From DASWOJ01 sp964250755 (GTDB taxonomy: Bacteria > Pseudomonadota > Alphaproteobacteria > Acetobacterales > Acetobacteraceae), in contig CAXUHB010000004.1 in NCBI GenBank assembly GCA_964250755.1, positions 182,953 to 246,952 of the forward strand: a DNA stretch of 64,000 nucleotides, in the 5' to 3' direction. The notes beneath the pieces were generated by a model. That model searched no databases. It was not told the origin of the DNA and saw only the letters and a program-made list of their open reading frames with translations. Below, piece by piece: positions 29,307 through 37,925 of the stretch (position 1 is its first letter; every line of letters begins with the position of its first letter). The position numbers and the translations under genes are program-made.

Positions 29307-29793
29307 CGTCCGGGTGGTGTCCTATGATGGGCGGCGCACCATAGGGGGGCGCTCCCCGGAGGAAAAGGTGCCGGCTCCGCCGGCGTCGGCCTGCGGCAGC
29401 GCGCCCGGCCATCCCGCAACGGCAGGGCTGGCAAGGACGGCGTGGGACGCGAGGGGCGGCGCTTGTCCGGCGTGAACGGTGGTCCCCGGTCGTCAACGCC
29501 CTGTGCGGCAGGGCCAGGCCGCTGCACTCCGGTGGACGCGGCGCGGTGCTGTCCCACCTTGCACAGCCCGGCCAGGCGATCCCGACGCCCATGTCGCAGC
29601 CAGACCCGGTGGCAACCACCTGTGCCGGACCGCCTTCCTCGCCCCAGACAATGGGCGCTCTACCCAGGCTGCGCTCGACTTCGTCACCTGCTGCTGACGT
29701 GGATAGGCGCTCCCTGGCGCATCCGCGACCCGCATGAAGCCGGTTGCGGGCTGGCGCGTTGCTGCATGCAGATGTCCGAGAGGGGACGCACGC
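29307..29793. other. Gene-free divergent spacer between glyQ and the glycine-rich protein gene
   Basis: About 490 bp holding the start regions of two divergent genes. A short inverted repeat, CCTATG (29321-29326) and CATAGG (29340-29345), lies 15 bp upstream of the glyQ ATG. No tRNA, riboswitch or repeat was recognised, and open frames here look like composition artefacts. Confidence 0.45.
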
Positions 29794-30165
29794 ATGACCC
29801 GTCGCCGCACTCTGCTGGCTTTGCTGCCCGCCGTCCTGGCGTGGCCCGCAATCCCTGCCCGCGCCCAGTCCGGCGCGGGATCGCCGCCCCTGGGCCGATC
29901 CGGCCAGGCTGGCGGCCGTGGTGGCGACGGTGGCCGTGGCGGTGACGGCGGCTCGGGCGCCCAGGGCGGCTGCAGCGGCGGGCGCGGCGGGGACGGTGGC
30001 GCACTTGGACAACCCGGCCAACCCGGGCAGCCCGGCACCTCCTGTACAGGTGGAAGATCCGGCGGCACCGGCGGGGCAGGGGGTGCCGGCAACGGGGCCA
30101 ATGGAGGTGACGGCGGGAATGGCGGGGATGGCGGCGCGGCTCTCCCCCGGCGCCAGGCCCCATAG
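29794..30165 (+). CDS. Secreted glycine-rich (GGxGGxGG) repeat protein
   Basis: A 123-residue protein. Residues 1-25 form a signal peptide (basic MTRRRTLLALL, hydrophobic core, PARAQS cleavage site). The rest is almost entirely glycine repeats of the GGDGGRGGDGGSG and GQPGQPGQPG types, with two Cys (SGAQGGCSGGR and GTSCTGG) that could form a disulfide. The GxxGxx pattern recalls collagen-like or PGRS-like low-complexity proteins. An exported surface or matrix role is inferred. The start ATG 29794 is preceded by GAGAGGGGA. The next gene begins 2 bp after its stop, so they share a transcript. Confidence 0.68.
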   Translation: MTRRRTLLALLPAVLAWPAIPARAQSGAGSPPLGRSGQAGGRGGDGGRGGDGGSGAQGGCSGGRGGDGGALGQPGQPGQPGTSCTGGRSGGTGGAGGAGNGANGGDGGNGGDGGAALPRRQAP

Positions 30166-30167
30166 CC

Positions 30168-30575
30168 ATGACCGACCCCATCCGCGAAATCCTGGCCAAC
30201 ACCCGCCGCATTGCCGTCGTCGGCGCATCCGCCGACCCCGCCCGCGCCAGCAACGGGGTCCTCGCCTTCCTTGTGGCCCGCGGCTACGCCGTCATCGCCG
30301 TCAACCCTGGCCTGGCCGGGCAAACCCTCCATGGCTGTCCCGTCGTCGCTACGCTGGACGAGGCCGCCCCGCTCGACATGGTGGACGTGTTCCGTGCGCC
30401 CGATCAGGTCGGCCCCGTTGCTGCCGACGCCATCCGCCTCGGCGCACGCACGCTCTGGCTCCAGCTCGGCGCAGCCAACCCCGAGGCCGAGGCCGCTGCC
30501 CGGGCCGCCGGCCTGCGCGTGGTCAGCAACCGCTGCCCCAAGATCGAATGGCGCCGTCTGCATCCCCCCACTTGA
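30168..30575 (+). CDS. CoA-binding (YccU-type) protein
   Basis: A 135-residue single-domain Rossmann protein of the CoA_binding_2 family: RRIAVVGASADPARASNGVL, YAVIAVNPGLAGQTLHGCPV, the LDMVDVFRAPDQVGP segment, LWLQLGAANPEAEAAARAAG and the final VVSNRCPKIEW, whose NRCPKIE ending is characteristic. Family members bind CoA or an acyl-CoA; their physiological role is unresolved. It lies 2 bp after the glycine-rich gene and 59 bp before the DUF2076 gene. Confidence 0.88.
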   Translation: MTDPIREILANTRRIAVVGASADPARASNGVLAFLVARGYAVIAVNPGLAGQTLHGCPVVATLDEAAPLDMVDVFRAPDQVGPVAADAIRLGARTLWLQLGAANPEAEAAARAAGLRVVSNRCPKIEWRRLHPPT

Positions 30576-30634
30576 AGCAGAGTTGTATGAAGGCCACGTC
30601 GGCGCTCGCAACAAACCCTCGGCGGATCATCACC

Positions 30635-31504
30635 ATGACCAACGAAGAACGCGACCTCATTGCCCGGTTCATCGCCCGCATCGCCGGTGCGCCACAGGGC
30701 GGCGGCTTTGCCGGAGGCAGCGTGCCGCAGTCGGCGCAGCCCTTGCCGCCGCTCGACCGGGAGGCTGACGCCTTCATCGCCCAGCAGTTCCAGCAATATC
30801 CAGAGGCGCGCTACCGCATGACGCAGACGGCGCTGGTGCAGGAGGGCGCGCTGGCGGAGTCGCAGAACCAGATACGCCGCCTGCAATGGGAGCTGGAGCA
30901 GACCCGGCACGCGATGCAGAATCAGCCGCAGCAGTCGGCGCAGCAGAAGGGGTTCTTCAGCAGCCTGTTCGGCAGCGGGGCTTCCCAGCCGCAGCGCCCG
31001 CAGGGCGGATACGGCCAGCAGCCCGGCTACGGACAGGCGTTCCAGCCGACCTCGGCCCCGCCGCAGCCGCAGTATCCGCCGAACTACCAGCCCGGCATGT
31101 TCCAGCAGCGCGGAGGGTCGGGCTTCCTCGGCTCGGCCCTGACCACCGCGGCCGGCGTGGCCGGCGGCATGGTCGTGGGCAATGCCCTGATGGGTGCTTT
31201 CAGCGGCAACCACGGCGGTGGCTTGTTCGGTGGCAGCGGCACGCAGACCGCTGACGCCGGCGGCAGTCCCTGGGACGGCGCAGGCGTCAGCCCCGTCAGC
31301 GATCCCTCAGGCGGCTTCCTTGGCGGTGCTGCCGGAGGTGCCGACCCCTTCGCTGGCGGCGGCGCCGACAAGGACGGTGGCTTCGGGACAGATGCCAGCT
31401 ACGATCAGGGCGCCGACCCCTTCGGCGGCTCCGGTGACACCGGTGGCGGCTTCGACAGCGGCGGCAGCTTTGATGGGGGCGGTGGCGGCTTCGACCAAGC
31501 CTGA
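30635..31504 (+). CDS. DUF2076-domain protein
   Basis: A 289-residue protein. The N-terminal MTNEERDLIARFIARIAG and PLDREADAFIAQQFQQYPEA with YRMTQTALVQEGAL are the DUF2076 signature. A helical segment (about 75-100) precedes a Gln/Pro/Tyr-rich linker (QGGYGQQPGYGQ). A hydrophobic glycine-rich segment LGSALTTAAGVAGGMVVGNA could insert in the membrane. The last 80 residues are Gly/Asp rich (DPFGGSGDTGGGFDSGG). The function is unknown; in many genomes it is described as a periplasmic ligand-binding sensor. The start ATG 30635 suits the domain. A perfect hairpin follows its stop. Confidence 0.85.
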   Translation: MTNEERDLIARFIARIAGAPQGGGFAGGSVPQSAQPLPPLDREADAFIAQQFQQYPEARYRMTQTALVQEGALAESQNQIRRLQWELEQTRHAMQNQPQQSAQQKGFFSSLFGSGASQPQRPQGGYGQQPGYGQAFQPTSAPPQPQYPPNYQPGMFQQRGGSGFLGSALTTAAGVAGGMVVGNALMGAFSGNHGGGLFGGSGTQTADAGGSPWDGAGVSPVSDPSGGFLGGAAGGADPFAGGGADKDGGFGTDASYDQGADPFGGSGDTGGGFDSGGSFDGGGGGFDQA

Positions 31505-31513
31505 CCTGCACAC

Positions 31514-31540
31514 TGGCCCGGCCCCGTAAAGGCCGGGCCA
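31514..31540 (+). terminator. Hairpin terminator after the DUF2076 gene
   Basis: A perfect 10-bp stem (TGGCCCGGCC / GGCCGGGCCA) with loop CCGTAAA starts 10 bp after the stop codon at 31504. It is followed by CATTCGCTTC rather than a clean T tract. Placement and symmetry support a terminator for 29794-31504. Confidence 0.7.
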
Positions 31541-31655
31541 CATTCGCTTCGATGCCAGTGGTCCTGCCCCGGCCTCGCCCTCATAGCCCCCTCCCGATCA
31601 CGCGAGGCGCTGGTGCGTTTTGCCCACATCGGCACAGCCGGCCGGGGACGTTACG

Positions 31656-32063
31656 ATGAAGGGAGTTTCCGTGGGCCTGAGCAGCATCCGCACCCTCGAT
31701 CACACGGTGCTGCTGTGCAGCCGGATGGCCGAGACGCGCGCCTTCTATGCCGGTATCCTGAAACTTCCCGTCGAAACCGACCGGGAGAATTGGGTCAGCT
31801 TCCGGGTCGGCAGCGCCTTGCTGTCGCTGCGCCCCCGCGCATCATGGACAGTCTGCGATGATGGCCCCTTGCCGCCCGGCTCCGCCGCGGTCCAGCTTGC
31901 CTTCCGGGTTCCACGCCCGGACGTGGACACCTGCCATGCCGAACTGGCTGCGTCGGGCGTGCCGATCCTGCGTCCCCCAACCGACCTTCCCGCCTGGCGC
32001 CACCGCACCGTGTTCTTCCGCGACCCCGAGGGCAACATCATCGAGATCTACGCGGAATACTGA
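31656..32063 (+). CDS. VOC-family (glyoxalase/bleomycin-resistance fold) protein
   Basis: A single-domain vicinal-oxygen-chelate protein of 135 residues: RTLDHTVLLCSRMAETRAFY, AGILKLPVETDRENWVSFRV, and the C-terminal RTVFFRDPEGNIIEIYAEY with the usual metal-ligand Glu. VOC proteins include glyoxalases, extradiol dioxygenases and antibiotic-binding proteins; nothing here narrows it. A GTG at 31671 has a better-placed ribosome site (GGGAG 5 bp upstream) than the ATG at 31656 and may be the true start. The thioesterase gene follows 6 bp later. Confidence 0.82.
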   Translation: MKGVSVGLSSIRTLDHTVLLCSRMAETRAFYAGILKLPVETDRENWVSFRVGSALLSLRPRASWTVCDDGPLPPGSAAVQLAFRVPRPDVDTCHAELAASGVPILRPPTDLPAWRHRTVFFRDPEGNIIEIYAEY

Positions 32064-32069
32064 CGTTCA

Positions 32070-32543
32070 ATGACGCCAAGCCCAGTTCACGCCGCCACCG
32101 TCCTGCCGGAGTGGCTCGACGGCAACGGCCATATGAACCTGGCCTACTACGTCCTGGTGTTCGACGCCGCCACCGACTTGCTGTGCGAGGCTGCCGGCTT
32201 CGACGACCCCCATCGCCGCCGCACCCGCACCGGCGTCTTCGCCGCCGAGACCCACATCCTTTACCGCGCCGAGCTGCTGTTGGGCGACCAGGTGCAGGTC
32301 CGCCCTTACGTCGCCGCCGCGGACGCCAAGCGCATCCACCTCGCGCACGAGATGCTCCGAGGCCCCGAGGTCGTCGCCTGCCAGGAGATCATGCTGCTGC
32401 ACGTCAGCCTCGATACCCGGCGAACCCTCCCGTTCCCGCCAGGCATCGCCGCCAACCTGGCCGCCCTGGCTGCCCACGCCCGCCACCCCCGTCCGGACTG
32501 GCTGGGACGCCGTGTCGCTATGCCGGCTGCCCCGCCAGCCTGA
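32070..32543 (+). CDS. Thioesterase-family (hot-dog) protein
   Basis: A 157-residue protein with the 4HBT-like hot-dog fold: VLPEWLDGNGHMNLAYYVLV, FDAATDLLCEAAG, TGVFAAETHILYRAELLLGD and QVRPYVAAADAKRIHLAHEM. The W-x-D-x-N-G-H-M-N core resembles the thioesterase found with or fused to carnitine dehydrogenases, so a betainyl-CoA-like or short acyl-CoA substrate is conceivable but unproven. It lies 6 bp after the VOC gene and its last 26 bp overlap the convergent ygfZ gene. Confidence 0.82.
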   Translation: MTPSPVHAATVLPEWLDGNGHMNLAYYVLVFDAATDLLCEAAGFDDPHRRRTRTGVFAAETHILYRAELLLGDQVQVRPYVAAADAKRIHLAHEMLRGPEVVACQEIMLLHVSLDTRRTLPFPPGIAANLAALAAHARHPRPDWLGRRVAMPAAPPA

Positions 32544-33342
32544 CCGGCTCCAGCGTCATCCAGACCGGCGGCTCCGCCCGCAGCACGGCCTCTCCGCACG
32601 CCAACGCTTCTTCCAGCGCATCCAGCCGCAGCAACGCCAACCCTATCCCGACTGCGCCGGACCGCATCGTCCCCACCTCCGTCCCCGCCCGCAGCACCGG
32701 CGTCCCCGGCAAAGGCAACGCCCCCTCCACCCGCACCGGCACCAGCCGCCGCTTCAGCAGCCCGCGATACTTCGTCCGTGCCGTCAGCTCCTGCCCCATG
32801 TAGCAGCCCTTGGTCCATGACACCCCGTGCAACTCGTCGAACCCCGCCTCCAGCAGGGTCGTCTTCTCCGCCTCCAGGTCCCGCGACCCATCCGGCAGCC
32901 CCAGCGCCAGCCGGCGCCGGTCCCATGCCTCGAACCCCGCCGTCTCCGGCAACGGCGTATCCACCAGCACTCGCCACCCCGCATCGGGGTGCCGGGGATC
33001 GGGCGCACGCACGCCCAGCCCGGGGTCGCCGCCCCACGCCGCATGGACATGCAGCGCCACGGTCTCCACCTGCACGTCCGACCGCAGCCGGAACCGCATC
33101 AGTTTCTGCTGCAGCATCGCCGCCTGCCCCCCCTCGCAGTCCAGCAGCAGCCGCTCCCCATCCGTCAGGATGAAGAAGTCCGCCAGCCACTTGCCCTGCG
33201 GCGTCAGCAGCGCCGCCCAGACGGCCCGCCCGGGCGCGGCCTCCGCCACGTCGTTGGACACCAGCCCCTGCAGGAACGGCACCCGGTCCGCCCCCGTGAC
33301 TTGCAGGACAGCGCGGCCGGGCAGGGGGACGATCTCGATCAT
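32518..33342 (-). CDS. ygfZ: Folate-binding YgfZ/GcvT-like protein
   Basis: YgfZ (human IBA57 counterpart) binds tetrahydrofolate and supports iron-sulfur cluster assembly or repair. The 274-residue product from ATG 33342 has VLQVTGADRVPFLQGLVSND, ALLTPQGKWLADFFI, LMRFRLRSDV and the family signature with the conserved Cys, SWTKGCYMGQELTARTKYRG. An upstream extension to 33378 is unsupported. It converges with the thioesterase gene and is divergent from the heptosyltransferase-like gene 106 bp away. Confidence 0.93.
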   Translation of the reverse strand: MIEIVPLPGRAVLQVTGADRVPFLQGLVSNDVAEAAPGRAVWAALLTPQGKWLADFFILTDGERLLLDCEGGQAAMLQQKLMRFRLRSDVQVETVALHVHAAWGGDPGLGVRAPDPRHPDAGWRVLVDTPLPETAGFEAWDRRRLALGLPDGSRDLEAEKTTLLEAGFDELHGVSWTKGCYMGQELTARTKYRGLLKRRLVPVRVEGALPLPGTPVLRAGTEVGTMRSGAVGIGLALLRLDALEEALACGEAVLRAEPPVWMTLEPVRLAGQPA

Positions 33343-33448
33343 GCCCGGCGACGTGGGGCGGAGGCCCCACGTTCTCAAGCCGCGTGGGGCAGCGGCCCCG
33401 CTCTCGACCCGCGCACCTCGGGCGGGACCGTGCTACAGCCCCGTCGGC

Positions 33449-34354
33449 ATGCGCATCCTGTTCATCACCGCGACCCGCGTCGGCGACGCCGTCCTGTCCA
33501 CCGGCCTTCTGGCCCACCTCCTGCAGCAGCATCCCGCCGCCCGCATCACCGTCGCCTGCGGCCCCGCCGCCGCCGGGGTCTTCGAGCGGATGCCCCGGCG
33601 CGAGCGGACCCTTGTGATGGACAAGCGCCGCGGCGACATGCACTGGCTCAACCTGTGGCGCCAGGTCGCCGGTACCGTCTGGGACCTGGTCGTGGACCTC
33701 CGAGGTTCCGCCCTGTCCTACCTCATCCCCGCCCGCCGCCGGGCCGTCCTGCGCGGCGGGCGCCGCCCCGGCCATAAACTGGCCCACCTTGCCACCGCCC
33801 TGCGCCTGGTCCCGCCGCCGCTCCCGGCATGCTGGACCGGACCGGAGGACCGCATCAGGGCCGATGCCCTGATGCCGCCCGGCCCGCTGATTGGCCTCGG
33901 CCCCACCGCCAACTGGTCCGGCAAGGTCTGGCCTCCTGACCGCTTCGCGGCGCTGTTCCAGCTTCTGCGCGCCCAGGCGCTGCCCGGCGCACGCCCTGTC
34001 GTGTTCGCCGGCCCTGGCCCGGCTGAGGCCGCCATGGCCGCCCCTGTCTTGGCTGCCCTGCCGGAGGCCCTGGACCTCACGGGCCGCCTGACCCTCCCAG
34101 AGGCCTCGGCCTGCCTGTCGCGCTGCGCCCTGTTCGTCGGCAACGACTCTGGCCTCATGCACCTCGCCGCCGCCGCCGGCGCCCCCACCCTGGGCCTGTT
34201 CGGCCCCACCCCCGCCAGCGAATACGCCCCTGCCGGCCCCCGCGGCGGCGCCGTCGAGGCCCCCGGCCCCCCAGGCGTCACTCCCATCGCCAGCCTCGCA
34301 ACCGAATCCGCCCTGACCGCTGCCCTGGCCCTGCTGGGGACGCAGCAGCCATGA
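33449..34354 (+). CDS. Glycosyltransferase family 9 (heptosyltransferase-like)
   Basis: A 301-residue GT-B enzyme. It starts MRILFITATRVGDAVLSTGL, the GT9 N-terminal pattern with the catalytic Asp, continues with WDLVVDLRGS, GPTANWSGKVWPPDRFAALF, and the C-terminal FVGNDSGLMHLAAAAGAPTL sugar-nucleotide motif and LFGPTPASEY. GT9 enzymes add heptose or related sugars to the lipopolysaccharide core or to glycan chains. It opens a small surface-polysaccharide set with a GT4 enzyme and an asparagine synthase. The specific sugar cannot be told. Confidence 0.9.
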   Translation: MRILFITATRVGDAVLSTGLLAHLLQQHPAARITVACGPAAAGVFERMPRRERTLVMDKRRGDMHWLNLWRQVAGTVWDLVVDLRGSALSYLIPARRRAVLRGGRRPGHKLAHLATALRLVPPPLPACWTGPEDRIRADALMPPGPLIGLGPTANWSGKVWPPDRFAALFQLLRAQALPGARPVVFAGPGPAEAAMAAPVLAALPEALDLTGRLTLPEASACLSRCALFVGNDSGLMHLAAAAGAPTLGLFGPTPASEYAPAGPRGGAVEAPGPPGVTPIASLATESALTAALALLGTQQP

Positions 34355-34410
34355 ACGGCCATTCCGCCTCCTCCGCTGCGCCGCGGACCTCCCAGACAGG
34401 CGCTGTCCTG

Positions 34411-34446
34411 CTCCCCCTCCTCGTGGGAGAGGGCGGGAGTAAGGGG
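34411..34446. repeat. Degenerate copy of the dispersed CTCTCCC repeat
   Basis: CTCCCCCTCCTCGTGGGAGA then GGGCGGGAGTAAGGG. It fits the 'ctccctctccc...gggagaggg...tgaggg' pattern loosely. It lies in the 184-bp gap between the GT9 and GT4 genes. A 63-codon open frame runs through it and is not considered a gene. Confidence 0.5.
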
Positions 34447-34538
34447 GCCTTGGCTGCGGAGCGGCGCACGCGCCTGCCGCCAGCCCGCACCGCCCAGGAC
34501 CTCCGGCGCGGCGAACAGCCGGATGCCGCCAGGCTTCC

Positions 34539-35558
34539 ATGAAGATCGCCCACATCATCGCCGGCGCCCCCACCGGCGGCGCCGAACTCTTCTTCGAGCG
34601 CCTGGCCACCGCCCAGCACGCCGCCGGGGATCACGTCCTCCCCGTCATCCGCCGCAACCCTGCCCGGGCCGCCCGCCTGTCGGCAGCCGGCCTGGCCCCT
34701 CTCCAGCTTGCCTTCCGCAACCCCCTGGACTTCCTGACCCGTCCCCGCCTCCGCACCGCCTTGACCCAATTCGCCCCGTATATCGCCATCGCCTGGATGA
34801 ACCGGGCGGCCCGCTTGACCCCCCCCGGCCCCTGGGTCCTGGCCGGACGCCTCGGCGGCTACTACGACCTCCGCCACTACCGCCGCTGCGACCACCTGAT
34901 CGCCAACACCCGCGGCATTGCCGCCTGGATCGCCGGCCAGGGCTGGCCGGCCGCCCGGGTCCACCACCTTCCCAACTTCTCCCCCGACCTCGCCGGTGCC
35001 GCCCCCGCCCAGCTTCCCACGCCCCCGGGCGCGCCCGTCATCCTCGCCCTCGGCCGCCTTCACCCCAACAAGGCGTTCGACATCCTCATCCGCGCCCTCC
35101 CGCATCGTCCGGGCGCCCACGCGGTCATTGCCGGCGACGGCCCCGAGCGCGCCGCCCTGCACCTCCTTGCCGCCAGCGAGGGCGTTGCCAACCGCGTCCA
35201 CCTCCTGGGCTGGCGCACCGACCAGGCCGCCCTCCTGGCTGCCTGCACCGTCCTTGCCGTCCCCAGCCGCCACGAGCCCCTTGGCAACGTCGTGCTCGAA
35301 GCCTTCTCCGCCCGGCGCCCCGTCGTTGCCGCCGCTGCCGCCGGACCGGTGGAGCTGATCCGGGATGGCGCGACCGGCCTGCTTGTCCCGCGCGAGGACC
35401 CGCGCCGCCTTGCCGACGCCCTCGGCGCCGTCCTGGACGATCCTGCCCTGGCGGCCCGCCTGGCGGCCAATGCCCGCGCCGAGTATGACGCCCACCACCA
35501 CCCCACCCCCGTCCTGCAACGCTGGCGCGACGCCCTCCTCCGCATGGAGCACGCCTGA
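34539..35558 (+). CDS. Glycosyltransferase family 4
   Basis: A 339-residue GT-B retaining glycosyltransferase: N-terminal MKIAHIIAGAPTGGAELFFE with the glycine loop, HLIANTRGIAAWI, ILALGRLHPNKAFDILIRAL, AVIAGDGPERAAL, RVHLLGWRTD, and the E-x7-E motif in VPSRHEPLGNVVLEAFSARR plus the ELIRDGATGLLVP ending. It probably transfers a hexose onto lipopolysaccharide or an exopolysaccharide. Its stop overlaps the asnB ATG (TGATG), so the asparagine synthase is translationally coupled to it. Confidence 0.92.
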   Translation: MKIAHIIAGAPTGGAELFFERLATAQHAAGDHVLPVIRRNPARAARLSAAGLAPLQLAFRNPLDFLTRPRLRTALTQFAPYIAIAWMNRAARLTPPGPWVLAGRLGGYYDLRHYRRCDHLIANTRGIAAWIAGQGWPAARVHHLPNFSPDLAGAAPAQLPTPPGAPVILALGRLHPNKAFDILIRALPHRPGAHAVIAGDGPERAALHLLAASEGVANRVHLLGWRTDQAALLAACTVLAVPSRHEPLGNVVLEAFSARRPVVAAAAAGPVELIRDGATGLLVPREDPRRLADALGAVLDDPALAARLAANARAEYDAHHHPTPVLQRWRDALLRMEHA

Positions 35559-37324
35559 TGTGCGGCATTGCCGGCCTTGCCATGTCGCCCGGCAGCCCGC
35601 CCCCCAGCCCGGCTGTCCTCGCTGCCCTCGCGGCCGCCCTGGCCCACCGCGGCCCCGACGGCACCGGCCAGGCCGCGGTGGGGCGCATCGCGCTGGTGCA
35701 GACGCGGCTGGCCATCGTGGACGTGGCCGGGGGCGACCAGCCGCTATATGCCGGGCCGGCGGCGCTGGTGGCGAATGGGGAAATCTACAACGACCCCACC
35801 CTGCGCGCCGCCATGCCCGCCACGCGCTTCGCCACCGGCAGCGACTGCGAGCCGCCGCTGCACCTCTGGCTGCGCGACGGCCCGGCTTATGCCGCCCACC
35901 TCCGCGGCATGTTCGCCATCGCCATCCACGAGCGCGCCCAGCGCAGCGTGACGCTGACCCGCGACCCCTTCGGCATCAAGCCCCTGTATGTTGCGCCCAT
36001 CACGGGCGGCCTCGCCTTCGCGTCCGAACCGCAGGCGTTGCTGGCCGCCGGCCTCGTCCAGCGCACGCTGCGCCTCGCCGCACGGGAGGAGCTGCTGCAG
36101 ATGCAGTTCACCTCCGGCGCCGACACCATCTTCGCAGGCATCCAGCGCGTCCTTCCCGGCGAAACCCTGCAGGTTGCTGATGGGCACATTCTGGACCGCC
36201 TCCGCACCCCCGCCCTTCCCGAAGGCGGCCCCGAGTCCATCACCGAGGCCGCCGCCCTGGCCCGCCTGGACCAGGCGCTGATGGAGTCCGTTGCCCTGCA
36301 TCAGCGCAGCGACGTGCCGTACGGCATGTTCCTGTCAGGCGGCGTGGACAGCGCGGCCGTGCTGGCCTGCATGGCCCGGCTCAACGCCGCCCCCGTCCTC
36401 GCTTACACCGCCGGCTTCGACGCCCCCGGCGCCGCCGACGAGCGCGAGCACGCCGCCGCCGTCGCCCGCGCCGCCGGGGCGCATCACGAGACCTTGCAGA
36501 TCACCGAGGCGGAGGTCTGGCGCCACCTGCCCGAGATCGTCGCGGCCATGGACGACCCGGCGGCCGACTACGCCATCATCCCCACCTGGTTCCTGGCCCG
36601 CCGCGCCCGGCAGGACGTGAAGGTGGTCCTGTGCGGGGAGGGAGGGGACGAGGTGTTCGCTGGCTACGGACGCTACCGCAGCGCCATGCGGCCGTGGTGG
36701 CAGGGCGGGCGCGTCATGCGCAGCCGCGGCACCTTTGACAAGCTGGACGTGTTGCGCGCCCGCCCGCCGGGCTGGCGTGACGGCCTGGCCGCTGCCGAGG
36801 CCGCCGCGGCCCTCCCTGGACGCACGCGCCTGCAAGTCGCCCAGGCCACCGACATCGCCGACTGGCTGCCGCACGACCTCCTGCTCAAGCTGGACCGCTG
36901 CCTGATGGCGCATGGGGTGGAGGGGCGGACACCCCTGCTGGACCCGGCGGTGGCTGCGGCGGCCTACCGGCTGCCGGACGGGATGAAGGTGCGGGACGGG
37001 CGGGGCAAGTGGCTGCTGCGGCAGTGGCTGTCCCACGCTATGCCCGCCGCCCGCCCCTTCGCCCCCAAGCAGGGCTTCACGGTGCCCGTGGGCGCCTGGA
37101 TCGGGGCGCAGGGCGCGCGGCTGGGGCCGTTGGTGGCGGCGCAGCCCGGCGTGGCGGAGGTTGCGGACCCCGGGCGGGTGGCGGCGCTGTTCCGCGCCGC
37201 CGGGTCCGGCCGGCGGGAGGGGTTCGCGGCGTGGACGCTGCTGTTCTATGCGCTGTGGCACCGGGCGCACATCGTGGGGCTGGCGCCAGCGGGGGATGTG
37301 TTCGAGACTCTCGGTTCGACATGA
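35558..37324 (+). CDS. asnB: Asparagine synthase (glutamine-hydrolysing)
   Basis: A 588-residue class II amidotransferase. The N-terminal MCGIAGLAMS provides the Cys2 nucleophile; LAHRGPDGTG, LVANGEIYN and LTRDPFGIKPLY complete the glutaminase domain. The synthetase domain has the PPi-loop SGGVDSAAVLA, VLCGEGGDEVFAGYGRY and KLDRCLMAHGVEGRTPLLDP. AsnB-like enzymes in glycan clusters can amidate sugar or peptide acids rather than aspartate; its coupling to a glycosyltransferase makes that possible here. Length is slightly short of E. coli-type AsnB but normal for the cluster type. Confidence 0.93.
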   Translation: MCGIAGLAMSPGSPPPSPAVLAALAAALAHRGPDGTGQAAVGRIALVQTRLAIVDVAGGDQPLYAGPAALVANGEIYNDPTLRAAMPATRFATGSDCEPPLHLWLRDGPAYAAHLRGMFAIAIHERAQRSVTLTRDPFGIKPLYVAPITGGLAFASEPQALLAAGLVQRTLRLAAREELLQMQFTSGADTIFAGIQRVLPGETLQVADGHILDRLRTPALPEGGPESITEAAALARLDQALMESVALHQRSDVPYGMFLSGGVDSAAVLACMARLNAAPVLAYTAGFDAPGAADEREHAAAVARAAGAHHETLQITEAEVWRHLPEIVAAMDDPAADYAIIPTWFLARRARQDVKVVLCGEGGDEVFAGYGRYRSAMRPWWQGGRVMRSRGTFDKLDVLRARPPGWRDGLAAAEAAAALPGRTRLQVAQATDIADWLPHDLLLKLDRCLMAHGVEGRTPLLDPAVAAAAYRLPDGMKVRDGRGKWLLRQWLSHAMPAARPFAPKQGFTVPVGAWIGAQGARLGPLVAAQPGVAEVADPGRVAALFRAAGSGRREGFAAWTLLFYALWHRAHIVGLAPAGDVFETLGST

Positions 37325-37472
37325 TGGTTATGGGCGCCTAAAACGCTCATGATTTGAGCCTGGGGTCGGAGCAGAAGATGGCTTGTAAGAAGCCGCGTGG
37401 GCTATTTGCTACTGCACAGCGAGTATCGTGCAATGTAGCGCAGCAAGGGTGCGAGTCAAATTGAGATTGCGG

Positions 37473-37916
37473 TTAATGACGTATGGATGCTGCGAAGTTG
37501 ACAACAGGAGTGCATAGCTTGCTGAAGTCGCGTTGATAAATGCTCGATTGAGTCGGTACAACATCATCCCTGAAATTAAGGAAGCGTTTCGACCAGTTTC
37601 TTACCTCTTCTGGATGTTGAAGGATAAGCAGCGCATAGTAGGTGCCGGCGAAGAAGCCGCTTGACCCTCCCCAAGACAAGTGGATCGTAAGTGCCATATA
37701 GGAAAGGTTGGCTTTTTGAGTGGCAACTTTATAGTCAAGCGGGCGACCTTTCTCGGAAACAACGATGCAGTAGGGCCTGCTACCTGCAATTCGCTCGGCC
37801 TGATACAAAACTATGTCAGCCTCAAAAGCAGAAAGCAAAATCCAGATCATTGGAATGCAGATTGGCACCAAGACGACCGCTAGAATTAGCTTCGAAGTTC
37901 TTGAGACGTTGAACAT
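37473..37916 (-). CDS. Unknown single-pass membrane protein in the low-GC island
   Basis: A 147-residue protein. One N-terminal membrane segment (about residues 9-31, LILAVVLVPICIPMIWILL) with a short basic cytoplasmic tail predicts a periplasmic C-terminal domain. That domain has RPYCIVVSEKGRPLDYKV, NLSYMALTIHL and a FAGTYYALLILQHPEEVRNW stretch, with two Cys in total outside the anchor (RPYC and KLCTP). I do not recognise the family. Codon use is A/T-tolerant (e.g. TTA, AAA, ATA), quite unlike its neighbours, supporting horizontal transfer. No clear ribosome site precedes the ATG; a perfect 20-bp palindrome ends 9 bp upstream of it. Confidence 0.62.
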   Translation of the reverse strand: MFNVSRTSKLILAVVLVPICIPMIWILLSAFEADIVLYQAERIAGSRPYCIVVSEKGRPLDYKVATQKANLSYMALTIHLSWGGSSGFFAGTYYALLILQHPEEVRNWSKRFLNFRDDVVPTQSSIYQRDFSKLCTPVVNFAASIRH

Positions 37917-37925
37917 TACGTGACT

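Noticed and set aside
29307..29793. Glycine riboswitch upstream of glyQ
   Set aside because: No conserved glycine-aptamer core could be recognised; only a short inverted repeat is present.
29794..30165. Glycine-repeat region considered as a CRISPR-like or tandem DNA repeat
   Set aside because: Repeat units are irregular GGN codons within a frame with a signal peptide; there are no spaced identical repeats.
34351..34542. 63-codon open frame between the two glycosyltransferase genes
   Set aside because: It runs through a dispersed repeat, has no ribosome site or family resemblance, and its composition is that of the repeat.
37299..37330. GGTTCGA-type sequence as a tRNA T-arm or attachment site
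   Set aside because: No cloverleaf can be formed around it, and it is inside the end of asnB.
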